This document shows positions 1 through 5,747 of a stretch of DNA of 6,200 nt, in pieces; position 1 is the stretch's first letter, and every line of letters begins with the position of its first letter. Origin of the DNA: Candidatus Bathyarchaeota archaeon (lineage in GTDB: Archaea > Thermoproteota > Bathyarchaeia > TCS64); contig WJIV01000249.1 in NCBI GenBank assembly GCA_014730055.1, forward strand, positions 1 to 6,200, written 5' to 3'. The notes beneath the pieces are model-generated. The model was not told the DNA's origin, did no database searches, and saw nothing but the letters and a program-made list of their open reading frames with translations. The position numbers and the translations under genes are program-made.

Positions 1-666
1 CCCTTCTTCGGTGATGGGTCTGAACATGCTCCATAGTTTTCCCCTGGCAATATCAATCATATCCTCGATACTCTGATATCTCTCGAGGCTGTAATTAAAA
101 AACTCTGTCTCCCTAAATCCTGCATCCTTGAAGTATCTCACAAAGTCCTCGTTATTTGGGTATACCTTCAACTGATTATCCTTGATCTCAGGGAAGTATT
201 CAAAAACCACCTTCTGCTCCAGCTGGTCATGACTGATAGTCCTTATCACAACTCTTTCTCTACTCATTATGACTCTTCCACACTCATCAGCAGTGGCCTG
301 CTTGTCCTCGATGTGATGCCATACTTGGCTGCTGAAGATACAGTTGAAAATTCCCGCCCTAATAGGCAAGTACTCGCCTACCGCGTTAAACCAGTCTATA
401 TTTTTCTTTTTAACCCTCGCTTGTCTCAGCATCCTAGGAACGGGGTCCATCCCGCATAACCGGGCTCCAGTCTCCTCTTCGATACCAATGGTATAGATGC
501 CGGTTCCACAACCAAGATCAAGAACCAAGGATTTTTCATCAATCCCTGTTAATCTGACTGTCTCCTTAGCCCAGAAATCAACATTCTCGCTACTGCGACC
601 TTTATCGTAGTCCTTAGCTATATTTGTAAACTCTTTCCCTGATTTCCTGCTATAACCCTGGTCCAT
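1..666 (-). CDS. Class I SAM-dependent methyltransferase, C-terminus cut by window edge
   Basis: Reading the minus strand from the ATG at 666 gives 222 codons without a stop to the left edge, so the C-terminus is missing. The Rossmann-fold SAM-binding signature VLDLGCGTG lies at residues 48-56. It is followed by the acidic residue that usually holds the SAM ribose (Asp74 in GMDPVPRML), a GEYLPI segment at 97-102 in the place of the usual 'AExLPF' motif, and a WHHIED stretch at 116-121 typical of the UbiE/methyltransferase-11 group. The N-terminal YDKGRS (20-25) also fits that group. The substrate cannot be told from sequence; small molecule, lipid or tRNA are all possible. The start is supported by a TATA-like T-rich box centred about 27 bases upstream, which puts the transcript start on the ATG itself (leaderless). 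It is divergent from tRNA-Asn. I am confident of the fold and not of the role. Confidence 0.88.
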   Translation of the reverse strand, partial: MDQGYSRKSGKEFTNIAKDYDKGRSSENVDFWAKETVRLTGIDEKSLVLDLGCGTGIYTIGIEEETGARLCGMDPVPRMLRQARVKKKNIDWFNAVGEYLPIRAGIFNCIFSSQVWHHIEDKQATADECGRVIMSRERVVIRTISHDQLEQKVVFEYFPEIKDNQLKVYPNNEDFVRYFKDAGFRETEFFNYSLERYQSIEDMIDIARGKLWSMFRPITEEG

Positions 667-689
667 ATTACCCAGTGAAGCCCTTCGAT

Positions 690-699
690 AATAAAAAAT
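690..699 (-). promoter_or_regulatory. Putative TATA box for leaderless methyltransferase mRNA
   Basis: On the minus strand this reads TTTTTTATTA, centred about 27-28 bases upstream of the ATG at 666. Archaeal TATA boxes are usually centred about 26 bases before the transcript start, so the predicted first base is at or next to the start codon. No Shine-Dalgarno sequence is seen before that ATG, which agrees with a leaderless message. Inferred from position and composition only. Confidence 0.4.
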
Positions 700-737
700 T
701 CATCATATTAGAGGACAGGAATCTAAAAGGGTAAAGA

Positions 738-746
738 TTAATATTA
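738..746 (+). promoter_or_regulatory. Putative TATA box for tRNA-Asn
   Basis: TTAATATTA is preceded by a purine-rich GTAAAGA (731-737) that could serve as the TFB recognition element. It is centred 30 bases before the first base of the mature tRNA, compatible with transcription starting a few bases upstream of the 5' end. The spacing resembles that seen in front of tRNA-Thr in this window. The call rests on composition and spacing. Confidence 0.4.
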
Positions 747-771
747 GCTCTATCTATATTCAGCAGCACAA

Positions 772-845
772 GCCGCCATAGCTCAGCTCGGTAGAGCGTC
801 TGCCTGTTAAGCAGTTGGTCTTCGGTTCAAATCCGAATGGCGGCG
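772..845 (+). tRNA. tRNA-Asn (anticodon GTT)
   Basis: A complete cloverleaf can be folded by hand. The acceptor stem GCCGCCA pairs perfectly with TGGCGGC (838-844), with discriminator G845. The D stem is GCTC/GAGC (781-784, 794-797). The anticodon loop CTGTTAA (804-810) carries anticodon GTT at 806-808, and the T arm is TTCGG-TTCAAAT-CCGAA (821-837). The anticodon stem has one mismatch at its top pair (T799 opposite T815, position 27:43). The variable loop is 5 bases. There is no intron and no encoded CCA: the gene is followed by CCTT, so CCA must be added after transcription, as is common in archaea. Its 3' end lies 4 bases from the stop codon of the convergent coiled-coil gene. Confidence 0.96.
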
Positions 846-849
846 CCTT

Positions 850-1707
850 CTATACTATACTCGCAGATTCTACCTGGATATTATACACCCTGTCACTGGC
901 TACATTGACGTTACTTCGGATCTGGATCTTCATTTTTGGTATTGAGACTGAAGCAGGTGAGAAATTGAAGGGGAAGTAGGTAACTACAATTACCTGGTAC
1001 TCTCTTTCTCCTACTTTATTTGATGCAAGGCTGTTCCACACGAACGTACCAGTGAGCTTGTTAATCTCTTGACTTAACAGACTCTTGGCAGCAGTCTCTC
1101 CGATTGAAGAGGCCCAATCACTAAAGTCCTCGTTTGTGCTTAACCCCGTATACATTTTATTTGTCATCTTTTGCAACAGGTCTGCATCAGGATTTGATAG
1201 AATCTCCTTCAGCATTTCCACGGACTCACGGCTATCGATCCTATTTTCCAGCGTATTTATCTGATTGTTGAACGAATCAACCTCATCTTCAAGAGCCTCA
1301 AACTCCTGTAATATATCAGCCCACTCGTCCTCGAAGTCATCCAACCTTGAATTTACAATACTAACGTCGTCCTCTACTCCATCTAGCTCCACGTTGAGGC
1401 TTGTTATACTGTTTTCTACATCTATTATCCTAATCCTCAGACTGTTAATGGCCTCAGTAAGGCTTTGAACGGTCTGGAAGTCATCTTGCATATCCTGAAA
1501 GGTCTGATTAAGATCTTCTAAACCTTCATTAACCGACTGGATATCTGACTCCACCTCGTCCAGTCTGTCCTCTATTGAACGGTTCTGCTGTTTAACCATC
1601 TGAGGGTAGATAACGGCATAACCGCCTCCTAGACCGAGGCTGGCACCAAGCACCAACCCTATTAAAACAAGTGCGATAGGCTTGGAAAAGAATCCTTTTG
1701 ACTGCAT
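850..1707 (-). CDS. Membrane-anchored coiled-coil protein of unknown function
   Basis: I do not recognise a named family. With the start at the ATG at 1707 the protein has 285 residues. A short basic N-terminus (KGFFSK) leads into one glycine-rich hydrophobic segment (about residues 10-34), read as an uncleaved signal anchor or signal peptide. An acidic region with heptad-like hydrophobic spacing (about 42-160, rich in L, I, V, D, E, Q, N) suggests a long coiled coil. A helical linker follows (161-220), and a C-terminal part of alternating hydrophobic and polar residues (about 221-285) suggests a small beta domain. No cysteines are present. An upstream in-frame ATG at 1767 would add 20 residues and overlap the end of thiL. 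I prefer 1707 because a TATA-like CTTTATTT is centred 27 bases before it and the hydrophobic anchor then lies near the N-terminus. The bulk of the protein is probably outside the cell membrane. It could be a cell-surface or membrane-organising protein, but this is inference. Confidence 0.85.
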   Translation of the reverse strand: MQSKGFFSKPIALVLIGLVLGASLGLGGGYAVIYPQMVKQQNRSIEDRLDEVESDIQSVNEGLEDLNQTFQDMQDDFQTVQSLTEAINSLRIRIIDVENSITSLNVELDGVEDDVSIVNSRLDDFEDEWADILQEFEALEDEVDSFNNQINTLENRIDSRESVEMLKEILSNPDADLLQKMTNKMYTGLSTNEDFSDWASSIGETAAKSLLSQEINKLTGTFVWNSLASNKVGEREYQVIVVTYFPFNFSPASVSIPKMKIQIRSNVNVASDRVYNIQVESASIV

Positions 1708-1730
1708 GAGATTATAATAGACAGATAAGG

Positions 1731-1738
1731 AAATAAAG
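1731..1738 (-). promoter_or_regulatory. Putative TATA box for the coiled-coil protein gene
   Basis: The minus strand reads CTTTATTT, centred about 27 bases upstream of the ATG at 1707. This predicts a leaderless transcript beginning at that ATG. It lies just past the thiL stop codon, so the gene could be transcribed on its own, by read-through from thiL, or both. It would also place the alternative ATG at 1767 upstream of this promoter. Inferred from spacing. Confidence 0.4.
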
Positions 1739-1748
1739 CTTTGACTTA

Positions 1749-2750
1749 TTACTTGAAGTGCTCCCATCCTCTAGGTAATATTGGGACCTCTTTATCCTCT
1801 GTAACATAGAGGATATCCCTGCTCTCAGTCACCTTTCCTATTATCTTTAACTCTGAACCTACAGAGTTGAGTGCCTTCTGCACTTGTTCAGTATGTTTTG
1901 GTTGGAAAGTGAATACTAGGTTATATTCCTCACCTCCATAAAGTGCGAGAGATGCAGGGTCTAAATCATTAAGTTGAGCAAACCTCTTAGCGATCGGGTC
2001 TAGGGGTAAGGAATTTAACTTGTAACCGTATCCAGTGCTTCGCCTGAGGTCATGAAGACTTACTGCAAGTCCGTCACTACTGTCTATACAACCGGTTATT
2101 AGCCCTGTCTTGGATAGAGCTAGACCTTCCTCAACATAAGCTTCCGGTAAATATATGGAATTCAGTATTGGTGTTGATAGTTCCTCTGGGAGATTGTACC
2201 CTTCTAGCAGGTTTTTGAATCCCGCAGATGTTAACCCAAAGTTACCGGTTGTAGCGATATAGTCACCTGGTCTTGTGCCGTTATCACGTTTCATTAGACT
2301 TTTTTTTCTGGCTAATCCTAAGGCTACTCCTGAGATGATAACGTCGCATGCCTCGTTGGTGTCTCCTCCGACTACATATGAATCGTATTCTCTCGCCCCC
2401 TCCTCAAATCCTCTCGCTATCTCATCGGCGTTGTTAAGGGGATAGTCTCTGGGCAATCCGATATTTGGCATGAATGCTAGGGGTTTTACTCCTTTTGCCC
2501 CCAGATCGCTCACATTCATCACGACCGATTTACGGGCTGCCTGGTAGGGTGTCATCCCGGCTGGAATATCAGTCTCCCAGACGAGCATGTCTGTGTTTAT
2601 GACAAGAGCTCTCCCGTCTCCCATGTCTAGTGCGCTTGCATCATCCCAGAAGGGTAGCGGCATATCCGGCATGTGGGTCAGTTTCACCATCATTCTCTCG
2701 ATGAGACCTCTTTCACCTACGTCAGAGACCTTACTCATACAGATCTTCAT
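1749..2750 (-). CDS. thiL: Thiamine-monophosphate kinase (ThiL)
   Basis: ThiL phosphorylates thiamine monophosphate with ATP to give thiamine diphosphate, the active cofactor, in the cytoplasm. The protein is 333 residues, near the family's usual 300-340. Family motifs appear in order: WDDAS at 35-39 (Mg/ATP-binding aspartates), NTD at 52-54, NVSDLGAKG at 79-87, VVGGDTN at 126-132, CIDSSDGL at 221-228, LYGGEEYNLVF at 270-280 and the terminal RGWEHF at 327-332. This is the AIRS/PurM-like two-domain ATPase layout. The family N-terminus corresponds to about GERGLIERM (residues 12-20), so the start must be ATG 2750 or ATG 2738 (Met5). A weak TATA-like box centred near 2771 predicts a transcript start near 2745, which slightly favours Met5. 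No TPP riboswitch is evident upstream. It is divergent from the CoA-transferase and precedes the coiled-coil gene on the same strand. Confidence 0.95.
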   Translation of the reverse strand: MKICMSKVSDVGERGLIERMMVKLTHMPDMPLPFWDDASALDMGDGRALVINTDMLVWETDIPAGMTPYQAARKSVVMNVSDLGAKGVKPLAFMPNIGLPRDYPLNNADEIARGFEEGAREYDSYVVGGDTNEACDVIISGVALGLARKKSLMKRDNGTRPGDYIATTGNFGLTSAGFKNLLEGYNLPEELSTPILNSIYLPEAYVEEGLALSKTGLITGCIDSSDGLAVSLHDLRRSTGYGYKLNSLPLDPIAKRFAQLNDLDPASLALYGGEEYNLVFTFQPKHTEQVQKALNSVGSELKIIGKVTESRDILYVTEDKEVPILPRGWEHFK

Positions 2751-2767
2751 GGATTATGGTTTTGAGG

Positions 2768-2775
2768 GTTTAAGG
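2768..2775 (-). promoter_or_regulatory. Putative TATA box for thiL
   Basis: The minus strand reads CCTTAAAC with a purine-rich GAAAG just upstream (2780-2776) as a possible TFB recognition element. It is centred 21-22 bases from ATG 2750 and 33-34 from ATG 2738, so it fits a transcript start between the two and a very short leader before Met5. It shares the 85-base divergent region with the CoA-transferase promoter. Weak evidence. Confidence 0.3.
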
Positions 2776-2798
2776 CTTTCAGAAGCACGGGCAAACAT

Positions 2799-2806
2799 CT
2801 TATAGA
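2799..2806 (+). promoter_or_regulatory. Putative TATA box for the CoA-transferase gene
   Basis: CTTATAGA is centred about 33 bases before the TTG at 2836, predicting a transcript start near 2829 and a leader of only several bases. It is the most TATA-like sequence in the divergent region between thiL and this gene. The call is by composition and spacing. Confidence 0.4.
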
Positions 2807-2835
2807 TCTACCGGGTGTGTATGGTGTGATTCACA

Positions 2836-4008
2836 TTGACAGATATCAAAATGCCCCTTGAAGACATCAGGGTGCTGGATCTTACCCACGTATGGTTCGG
2901 TCCCTGGTGTACCATGATGATGGCTGACTTCGGAGCAGAGGTCATAAGGATCGAGCCCCCTTGGGGTGCCATAGACAGGCTAGCAGAAGGAGCCCTCTTT
3001 GGTGGAGCCAGCTACACCTTCCATCATCTGAACATAAACAAAAAGGACCTTACGCTCAACCTCAAGGAGCCTGAAGGACTTGAGATATTCAAGGAACTTG
3101 TTAAAAAATCGGACGTAGTAGTACAAAACTTCAGCCCTGGGACAATGGAGAAACTAGGTCTTGGATATGATGTATTGAAAGAGCTAAATCCGGGTATAAT
3201 TTACGCAGCATTATCAGGTTTCGGGCAGTACGGCCCCTACACGGATTGGAGGTCCTACGCAATGATAGCTGAAGCCATGAGCGGTCATACCATGCTCACT
3301 GGGGAAAATGCTGACCCGGAAGGACCACCTGTAGAGATGGCTCAAGCATACGGCGATCTAGGACCTGGAACAATGGCAGTGATGTCCATATTAGCGGCTT
3401 TGAGGTACCGTGATAAGACCGGAAAAGGTCAGATGATCGACGTAGCGCAGCTTGATTGTATGGTAGCCTACAATACAGCAATAACAGGATATCTTCTATC
3501 TGGACTCAAACCTCTAGAGCTAAGAGAAAAGTACCCAAGAGGAAGAGGTGCAGGTGGTTTATTCCAGACCAAAGACGGGGGATGGATCCGCTTGGCAGCA
3601 TTCGGACCCAGGGCTATGGACCGGATCGTTCAACACTTCGGTGTAGAGGTGGATGAAATCTCCAAGGAGATGATGGAGGAGAAATGCAAGGAGCTGACAA
3701 GAGATGATGCGGTAGAGCTATTCACAGGAGTTGGACTACCTTGCGCACCAGTATATCACGTGGATGAAACGGTGGAAGACCCGCATGTGAATGCTCGAGA
3801 CATGTTTGTAGAGTTAGAACATGGTAAGGCCGGTAAAATAAAGCTCATCAACTTCCCTGTTAAGCTATCGGAGACACAGCCTGAACTGAAAACTGCTGCG
3901 CCACTGCTAGGAGAGCATAATAAAGAGATACTAATGGAGTTATTGAACTACGACGACGAGAGGATAAAGGAATTGATGCAAAAGGGAGTAATCTCCTATT
4001 CAGCTTAA
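2836..4008 (+). CDS. Class III (CaiB/BaiF, formyl-CoA transferase-type) CoA-transferase
   Basis: Class III CoA-transferases move CoA between carboxylic acids through an aspartyl-CoA thioester, in the cytoplasm, usually as interlocked dimers. The 390-residue length is normal for the family. Diagnostic parts are the N-terminal IRVLDLTHVWFGPWCTMMM with DFGAEVIRIEPP (about 11-42), VVVQNFSPGTMEKLGLGYD (94-112), and IIYAALSGFGQYGPY (121-135). AYGDLGPG follows at 171-178, where Asp174 corresponds to the catalytic aspartate (Asp169 of formyl-CoA transferase). Later come TGKGQMIDVAQLD and the C-terminal GLPCAPVYHVDE region. The substrate is unknown; formate/oxalate, carnitine, mesaconate and bile-acid enzymes all share these motifs, and no partner gene lies next to it. 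The frame is closed by a stop at 2827, leaving TTG 2836 or ATG 2851 (Met6). ATG 2851 gives the common family start MPLE, so it is a real alternative. It is divergent from thiL and followed by tRNA-Thr. Confidence 0.94.
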   Translation: MTDIKMPLEDIRVLDLTHVWFGPWCTMMMADFGAEVIRIEPPWGAIDRLAEGALFGGASYTFHHLNINKKDLTLNLKEPEGLEIFKELVKKSDVVVQNFSPGTMEKLGLGYDVLKELNPGIIYAALSGFGQYGPYTDWRSYAMIAEAMSGHTMLTGENADPEGPPVEMAQAYGDLGPGTMAVMSILAALRYRDKTGKGQMIDVAQLDCMVAYNTAITGYLLSGLKPLELREKYPRGRGAGGLFQTKDGGWIRLAAFGPRAMDRIVQHFGVEVDEISKEMMEEKCKELTRDDAVELFTGVGLPCAPVYHVDETVEDPHVNARDMFVELEHGKAGKIKLINFPVKLSETQPELKTAAPLLGEHNKEILMELLNYDDERIKELMQKGVISYSA

Positions 4009-4028
4009 TCTGAAGCCTTACCATATCT

Positions 4029-4036
4029 CTTAAATC
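4029..4036 (+). promoter_or_regulatory. Putative TATA box for tRNA-Thr
   Basis: CTTAAATC is centred about 28-29 bases before the first base of tRNA-Thr, in the 52-base gap after the CoA-transferase stop codon. The spacing is close to that of the box before tRNA-Asn, suggesting that each tRNA has its own promoter. Confidence 0.4.
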
Positions 4037-4060
4037 CCATCCCTTCTTATGATTTCGAGC

Positions 4061-4132
4061 GCCCCGGTAGCTCAGTGGCGGAGCGGCAGCCTCGTAAGCT
4101 GTAGGCCGCGGGTTCAAATCCCGCTCGGGGCT
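4061..4132 (+). tRNA. tRNA-Thr (anticodon CGT)
   Basis: The cloverleaf folds by hand. The acceptor stem GCCCCGG pairs with TCGGGGC (4125-4131), with one G-U pair at the inner end, and the discriminator is T4132, as expected for archaeal tRNA-Thr. The D stem is GCTC/GAGC (4070-4073, 4081-4084). The anticodon stem GCAGC/GCTGT encloses loop CTCGTAA, with anticodon CGT at 4093-4095 reading ACG codons. The T arm is GCGGG-TTCAAAT-CCCGC (4108-4124). There is no intron and no encoded CCA. The T run starting at 4132 directly follows the acceptor stem and probably ends transcription. Confidence 0.96.
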
Positions 4133-4143
4133 TTTTTAAAAAA
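4132..4143. terminator. T6A6 palindrome, likely two-way archaeal terminator
   Basis: Six T followed by six A form a perfect 12-base palindrome between the tRNA-Thr acceptor stem and the stop codon of the convergent PLP-enzyme gene. Each strand therefore shows a T6 run directly after its gene: after the tRNA on the plus strand, and directly after the TAA stop on the minus strand. Oligo-T runs on the non-template strand are the known intrinsic termination signal of archaeal RNA polymerase. The two-way use is inferred from symmetry and position. Confidence 0.6.
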
Positions 4144-5334
4144 TTAGACCTTATCAAGCGCCTGTTCGAGATCTGAAATTATATCCTCAGCAGCCTCAAT
4201 ACCGACACTAAGCCTTACCAATCCATCAGTTAGGCCTGAGCGCAGCCTTTCCTCTCTAGGTATTATACTATGTGTCATTGATGCAGGGTGGCTGATCAGA
4301 GTCTCAACGGCTCCAAGGCTAACAGCAAGGCTACAGAGCTTAACACTGTTCATCAGGGTCTTACCAGCTTCGATTCCCCCCTTTAACTCGAAACTCATCA
4401 TGCCCCCATAATCGTCTGCCTGCTCACTTGCAAGATCATGTTGAGGATGACTCTCAAGCCCCGGATAGTTAACATGATCTATCTTAGGATGATCCTCAAG
4501 GAACATTGCTATTTTCATAGCATTCTCATTTATCCTATCCCACCTTACATGTAGAGTTTTTACACCTCTAAGGGTCAACCAAGCATCAAATGCTCCCATT
4601 GTAGCCCCCATATTCTTGAAGGTAGGATCCATTTTTGTAATAAATTGTTTAGTACTTATCACTATACCACCCACCATGTCACTATGTCCGCTCAGGCTCT
4701 TTGTTAGGCTGTGAATAACTACGTCAATACCATGCTCTATAGGTCTCTGGTTGTAGGGGCTCATGAAGGTGTTATCAATCATTGTAGTTATGTCATGTTT
4801 TTTCCCTATCTTCGCGATTGCCTTTATATCGGTGAGTTTCATGAGGGGGTTACTCGGCGATTCGAAGTATATTATCTTAGTCCGATCCGTTATGGCTGCC
4901 TCTATGTTACGTGTGTCAGTAGTATCAACGAAACTTACTTTAACGCCATAGCGCTTCAGAATGTCCCTGAATAGTTTATCGGTTCCTCCGTATATGCTGT
5001 CACTTGATACGATGTGATCCCCTTCGTTGACGACGCTCATAACTGCGGCAGTAATTGCGGCCATACCTGAACCGGCTGCCCTGGCGTCCTCTCCCCCCTC
5101 TAAGGTAGCTAGATTAAGCTCTAAAGCCCTCACAGTGGGATTACCCAGACGGGTATAAATGTATCCGGGCTCCTTCCCTTCAAATCTCGCTGCGCCCTGT
5201 TCTGCGCTCTTGAACACGAATGTAGAGGTCTGATATATAGGGGTTACAACGGAGCCCGTTGTGGGGTCGGGGTGCTGACCTGCATGAACTGCTTTAGTAT
5301 CAAACTTGTAATCTTTATCGTCCATAATTACCAT
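4144..5334 (-). CDS. Cys/Met-metabolism PLP-dependent enzyme (cystathionine gamma-synthase / gamma-lyase / methionine gamma-lyase type)
   Basis: A fold-type I PLP enzyme of sulfur amino acid metabolism, 396 residues, the normal family length. Visible family features are TKAVHAGQHPDPTTGSVVTPIY at about 13-34, GYIYTRLGNPT at 57-67 (the phosphate-contacting Tyr/Arg of the neighbouring subunit), SGMAAI at 89-94 and SIYGGT at 113-118. MIDNTF at 185-190 holds Asp187, which pairs with the PLP ring nitrogen. VIHSLTKSLSGHSD at 206-219 holds Lys212 as the Schiff-base lysine. SLGAVETLISHPASMTHS at 339-356 and VRLSVGIE at 373-380 complete the set. The SLGxxETLxxHPASMTHS segment resembles methionine gamma-lyases and sulfhydrylases. 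However, the SIYGGT loop has Gly where classical methionine gamma-lyase has its reactive Cys, so the exact reaction is open. ATG 5334 or ATG 5325 (Met4) could be the start. It is convergent with tRNA-Thr and divergent from the GYD gene. Confidence 0.95.
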   Translation of the reverse strand: MVIMDDKDYKFDTKAVHAGQHPDPTTGSVVTPIYQTSTFVFKSAEQGAARFEGKEPGYIYTRLGNPTVRALELNLATLEGGEDARAAGSGMAAITAAVMSVVNEGDHIVSSDSIYGGTDKLFRDILKRYGVKVSFVDTTDTRNIEAAITDRTKIIYFESPSNPLMKLTDIKAIAKIGKKHDITTMIDNTFMSPYNQRPIEHGIDVVIHSLTKSLSGHSDMVGGIVISTKQFITKMDPTFKNMGATMGAFDAWLTLRGVKTLHVRWDRINENAMKIAMFLEDHPKIDHVNYPGLESHPQHDLASEQADDYGGMMSFELKGGIEAGKTLMNSVKLCSLAVSLGAVETLISHPASMTHSIIPREERLRSGLTDGLVRLSVGIEAAEDIISDLEQALDKV

Positions 5335-5353
5335 GCCAAATATGCACTAGCTA

Positions 5354-5361
5354 GTATTAGG
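5354..5361 (-). promoter_or_regulatory. Possible TATA box for the PLP-enzyme gene
   Basis: The minus strand reads CCTAATAC, centred about 23-24 bases from ATG 5334 and 32-33 from ATG 5325. It is compatible with a leaderless or very short-leader transcript. It lies in the 85-base divergent region shared with the GYD gene, and the match is weak. Confidence 0.25.
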
Positions 5362-5419
5362 CGTTTCCAATTCCGATACGCATATCTTCTATGCTTACAA
5401 TAACACTAATGGGATAACT

Positions 5420-5704
5420 ATGGCAAAATACATCTTGTTGTCTACCCTGACTGCCGAGGGTCAGAAAACCCTGAAGGCTAAGCCAGAGAGAATAAAAGAA
5501 GTCAATCAAGAGGTCGAGAAATTCGGAGTAAAGGTCTTAGAACAATATGCGGTACTAGGACCATATGACTTCGTTAACATAGTGGAAGCCCCTGACAACG
5601 ACACCGTGTTCAAGATGAGCGTGGAATTAGGGAGCAGGGGCACCATAAAGATACTCAGTATGCCAAGCATAACAGTCGATGAGCTTATAGTCAGTCTAAA
5701 ATAA
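5420..5704 (+). CDS. Small GYD-domain protein (dimeric alpha/beta-barrel-like)
   Basis: The 94-residue protein is a full-length match by eye to the GYD-domain family. It starts [17 protein letters not shown] (3-19) and has a charged helix with PERIKEVN (22-29). The core [20 protein letters not shown] (35-54) contains the GPYDF turn that corresponds to the family's name-giving motif. EAPDN (56-60), [12 protein letters not shown] and a final VDELI follow. GYD proteins are about 90-110 residues, probably adopt a ferredoxin-like fold and have no established biochemical role, so none is assigned. ATG 5420 is the natural start because MAKYI is the usual beginning. A GGGAT lies 5 bases upstream and might act as a weak ribosome-binding site. 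It is divergent from the PLP enzyme and lies 43 bases before the dihydroorotase start; a T6 run at 5711-5716 may separate the two transcripts. Confidence 0.92.
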   Translation: MAKYILLSTLTAEGQKTLKAKPERIKEVNQEVEKFGVKVLEQYAVLGPYDFVNIVEAPDNDTVFKMSVELGSRGTIKILSMPSITVDELIVSLK

Positions 5705-5710
5705 CCCCAA

Positions 5711-5716
5711 TTTTTT
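5711..5716 (+). terminator. Possible oligo-T terminator after the GYD gene
   Basis: Six T begin 7 bases after the GYD stop codon. This is an oligo-T signal of the archaeal type with no obvious stem before it. The next gene starts only 32 bases further on and has no convincing TATA box at the right distance, so termination here, if real, may be partial. Confidence 0.3.
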
Positions 5717-5747
5717 CAACCGCGCAGCCGTATTAAAGCTGATAGGC

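Noticed and set aside
229..459. Plus-strand open frame of 76 codons
   Set aside because: It lies wholly inside the methyltransferase on the opposite strand, which has clear SAM-binding motifs; the plus-strand translation shows no domain-like pattern.
1265..1468. Plus-strand open frame rich in Ser and Leu
   Set aside because: It is the reverse reading of the acidic coiled-coil codons, which gives Ser-rich low-complexity sequence by chance.
2751..2835. TPP riboswitch upstream of thiL
   Set aside because: The gap to the divergent gene is only 85 bases, is likely taken up by two promoters, and shows no TPP-riboswitch core that I can recognise.
3456..4117. Small open frames on both strands inside and after the CoA-transferase
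   Set aside because: They are shadows of the CoA-transferase frame, or cross the tRNA-Thr gene antisense; none has a recognisable motif.
4061..4143. tRNA-Thr as an integration site for a mobile element
   Set aside because: No repeated copy of the tRNA 3' end, no integrase and no foreign cargo gene is visible in the window; the flanking genes are metabolic.
5347..5354. Palindrome CTAGCTAG between the PLP enzyme and GYD genes, considered as an operator
   Set aside because: It is an 8-base palindrome with no second copy nearby and no regulator gene in the window. It is too short to distinguish from chance.
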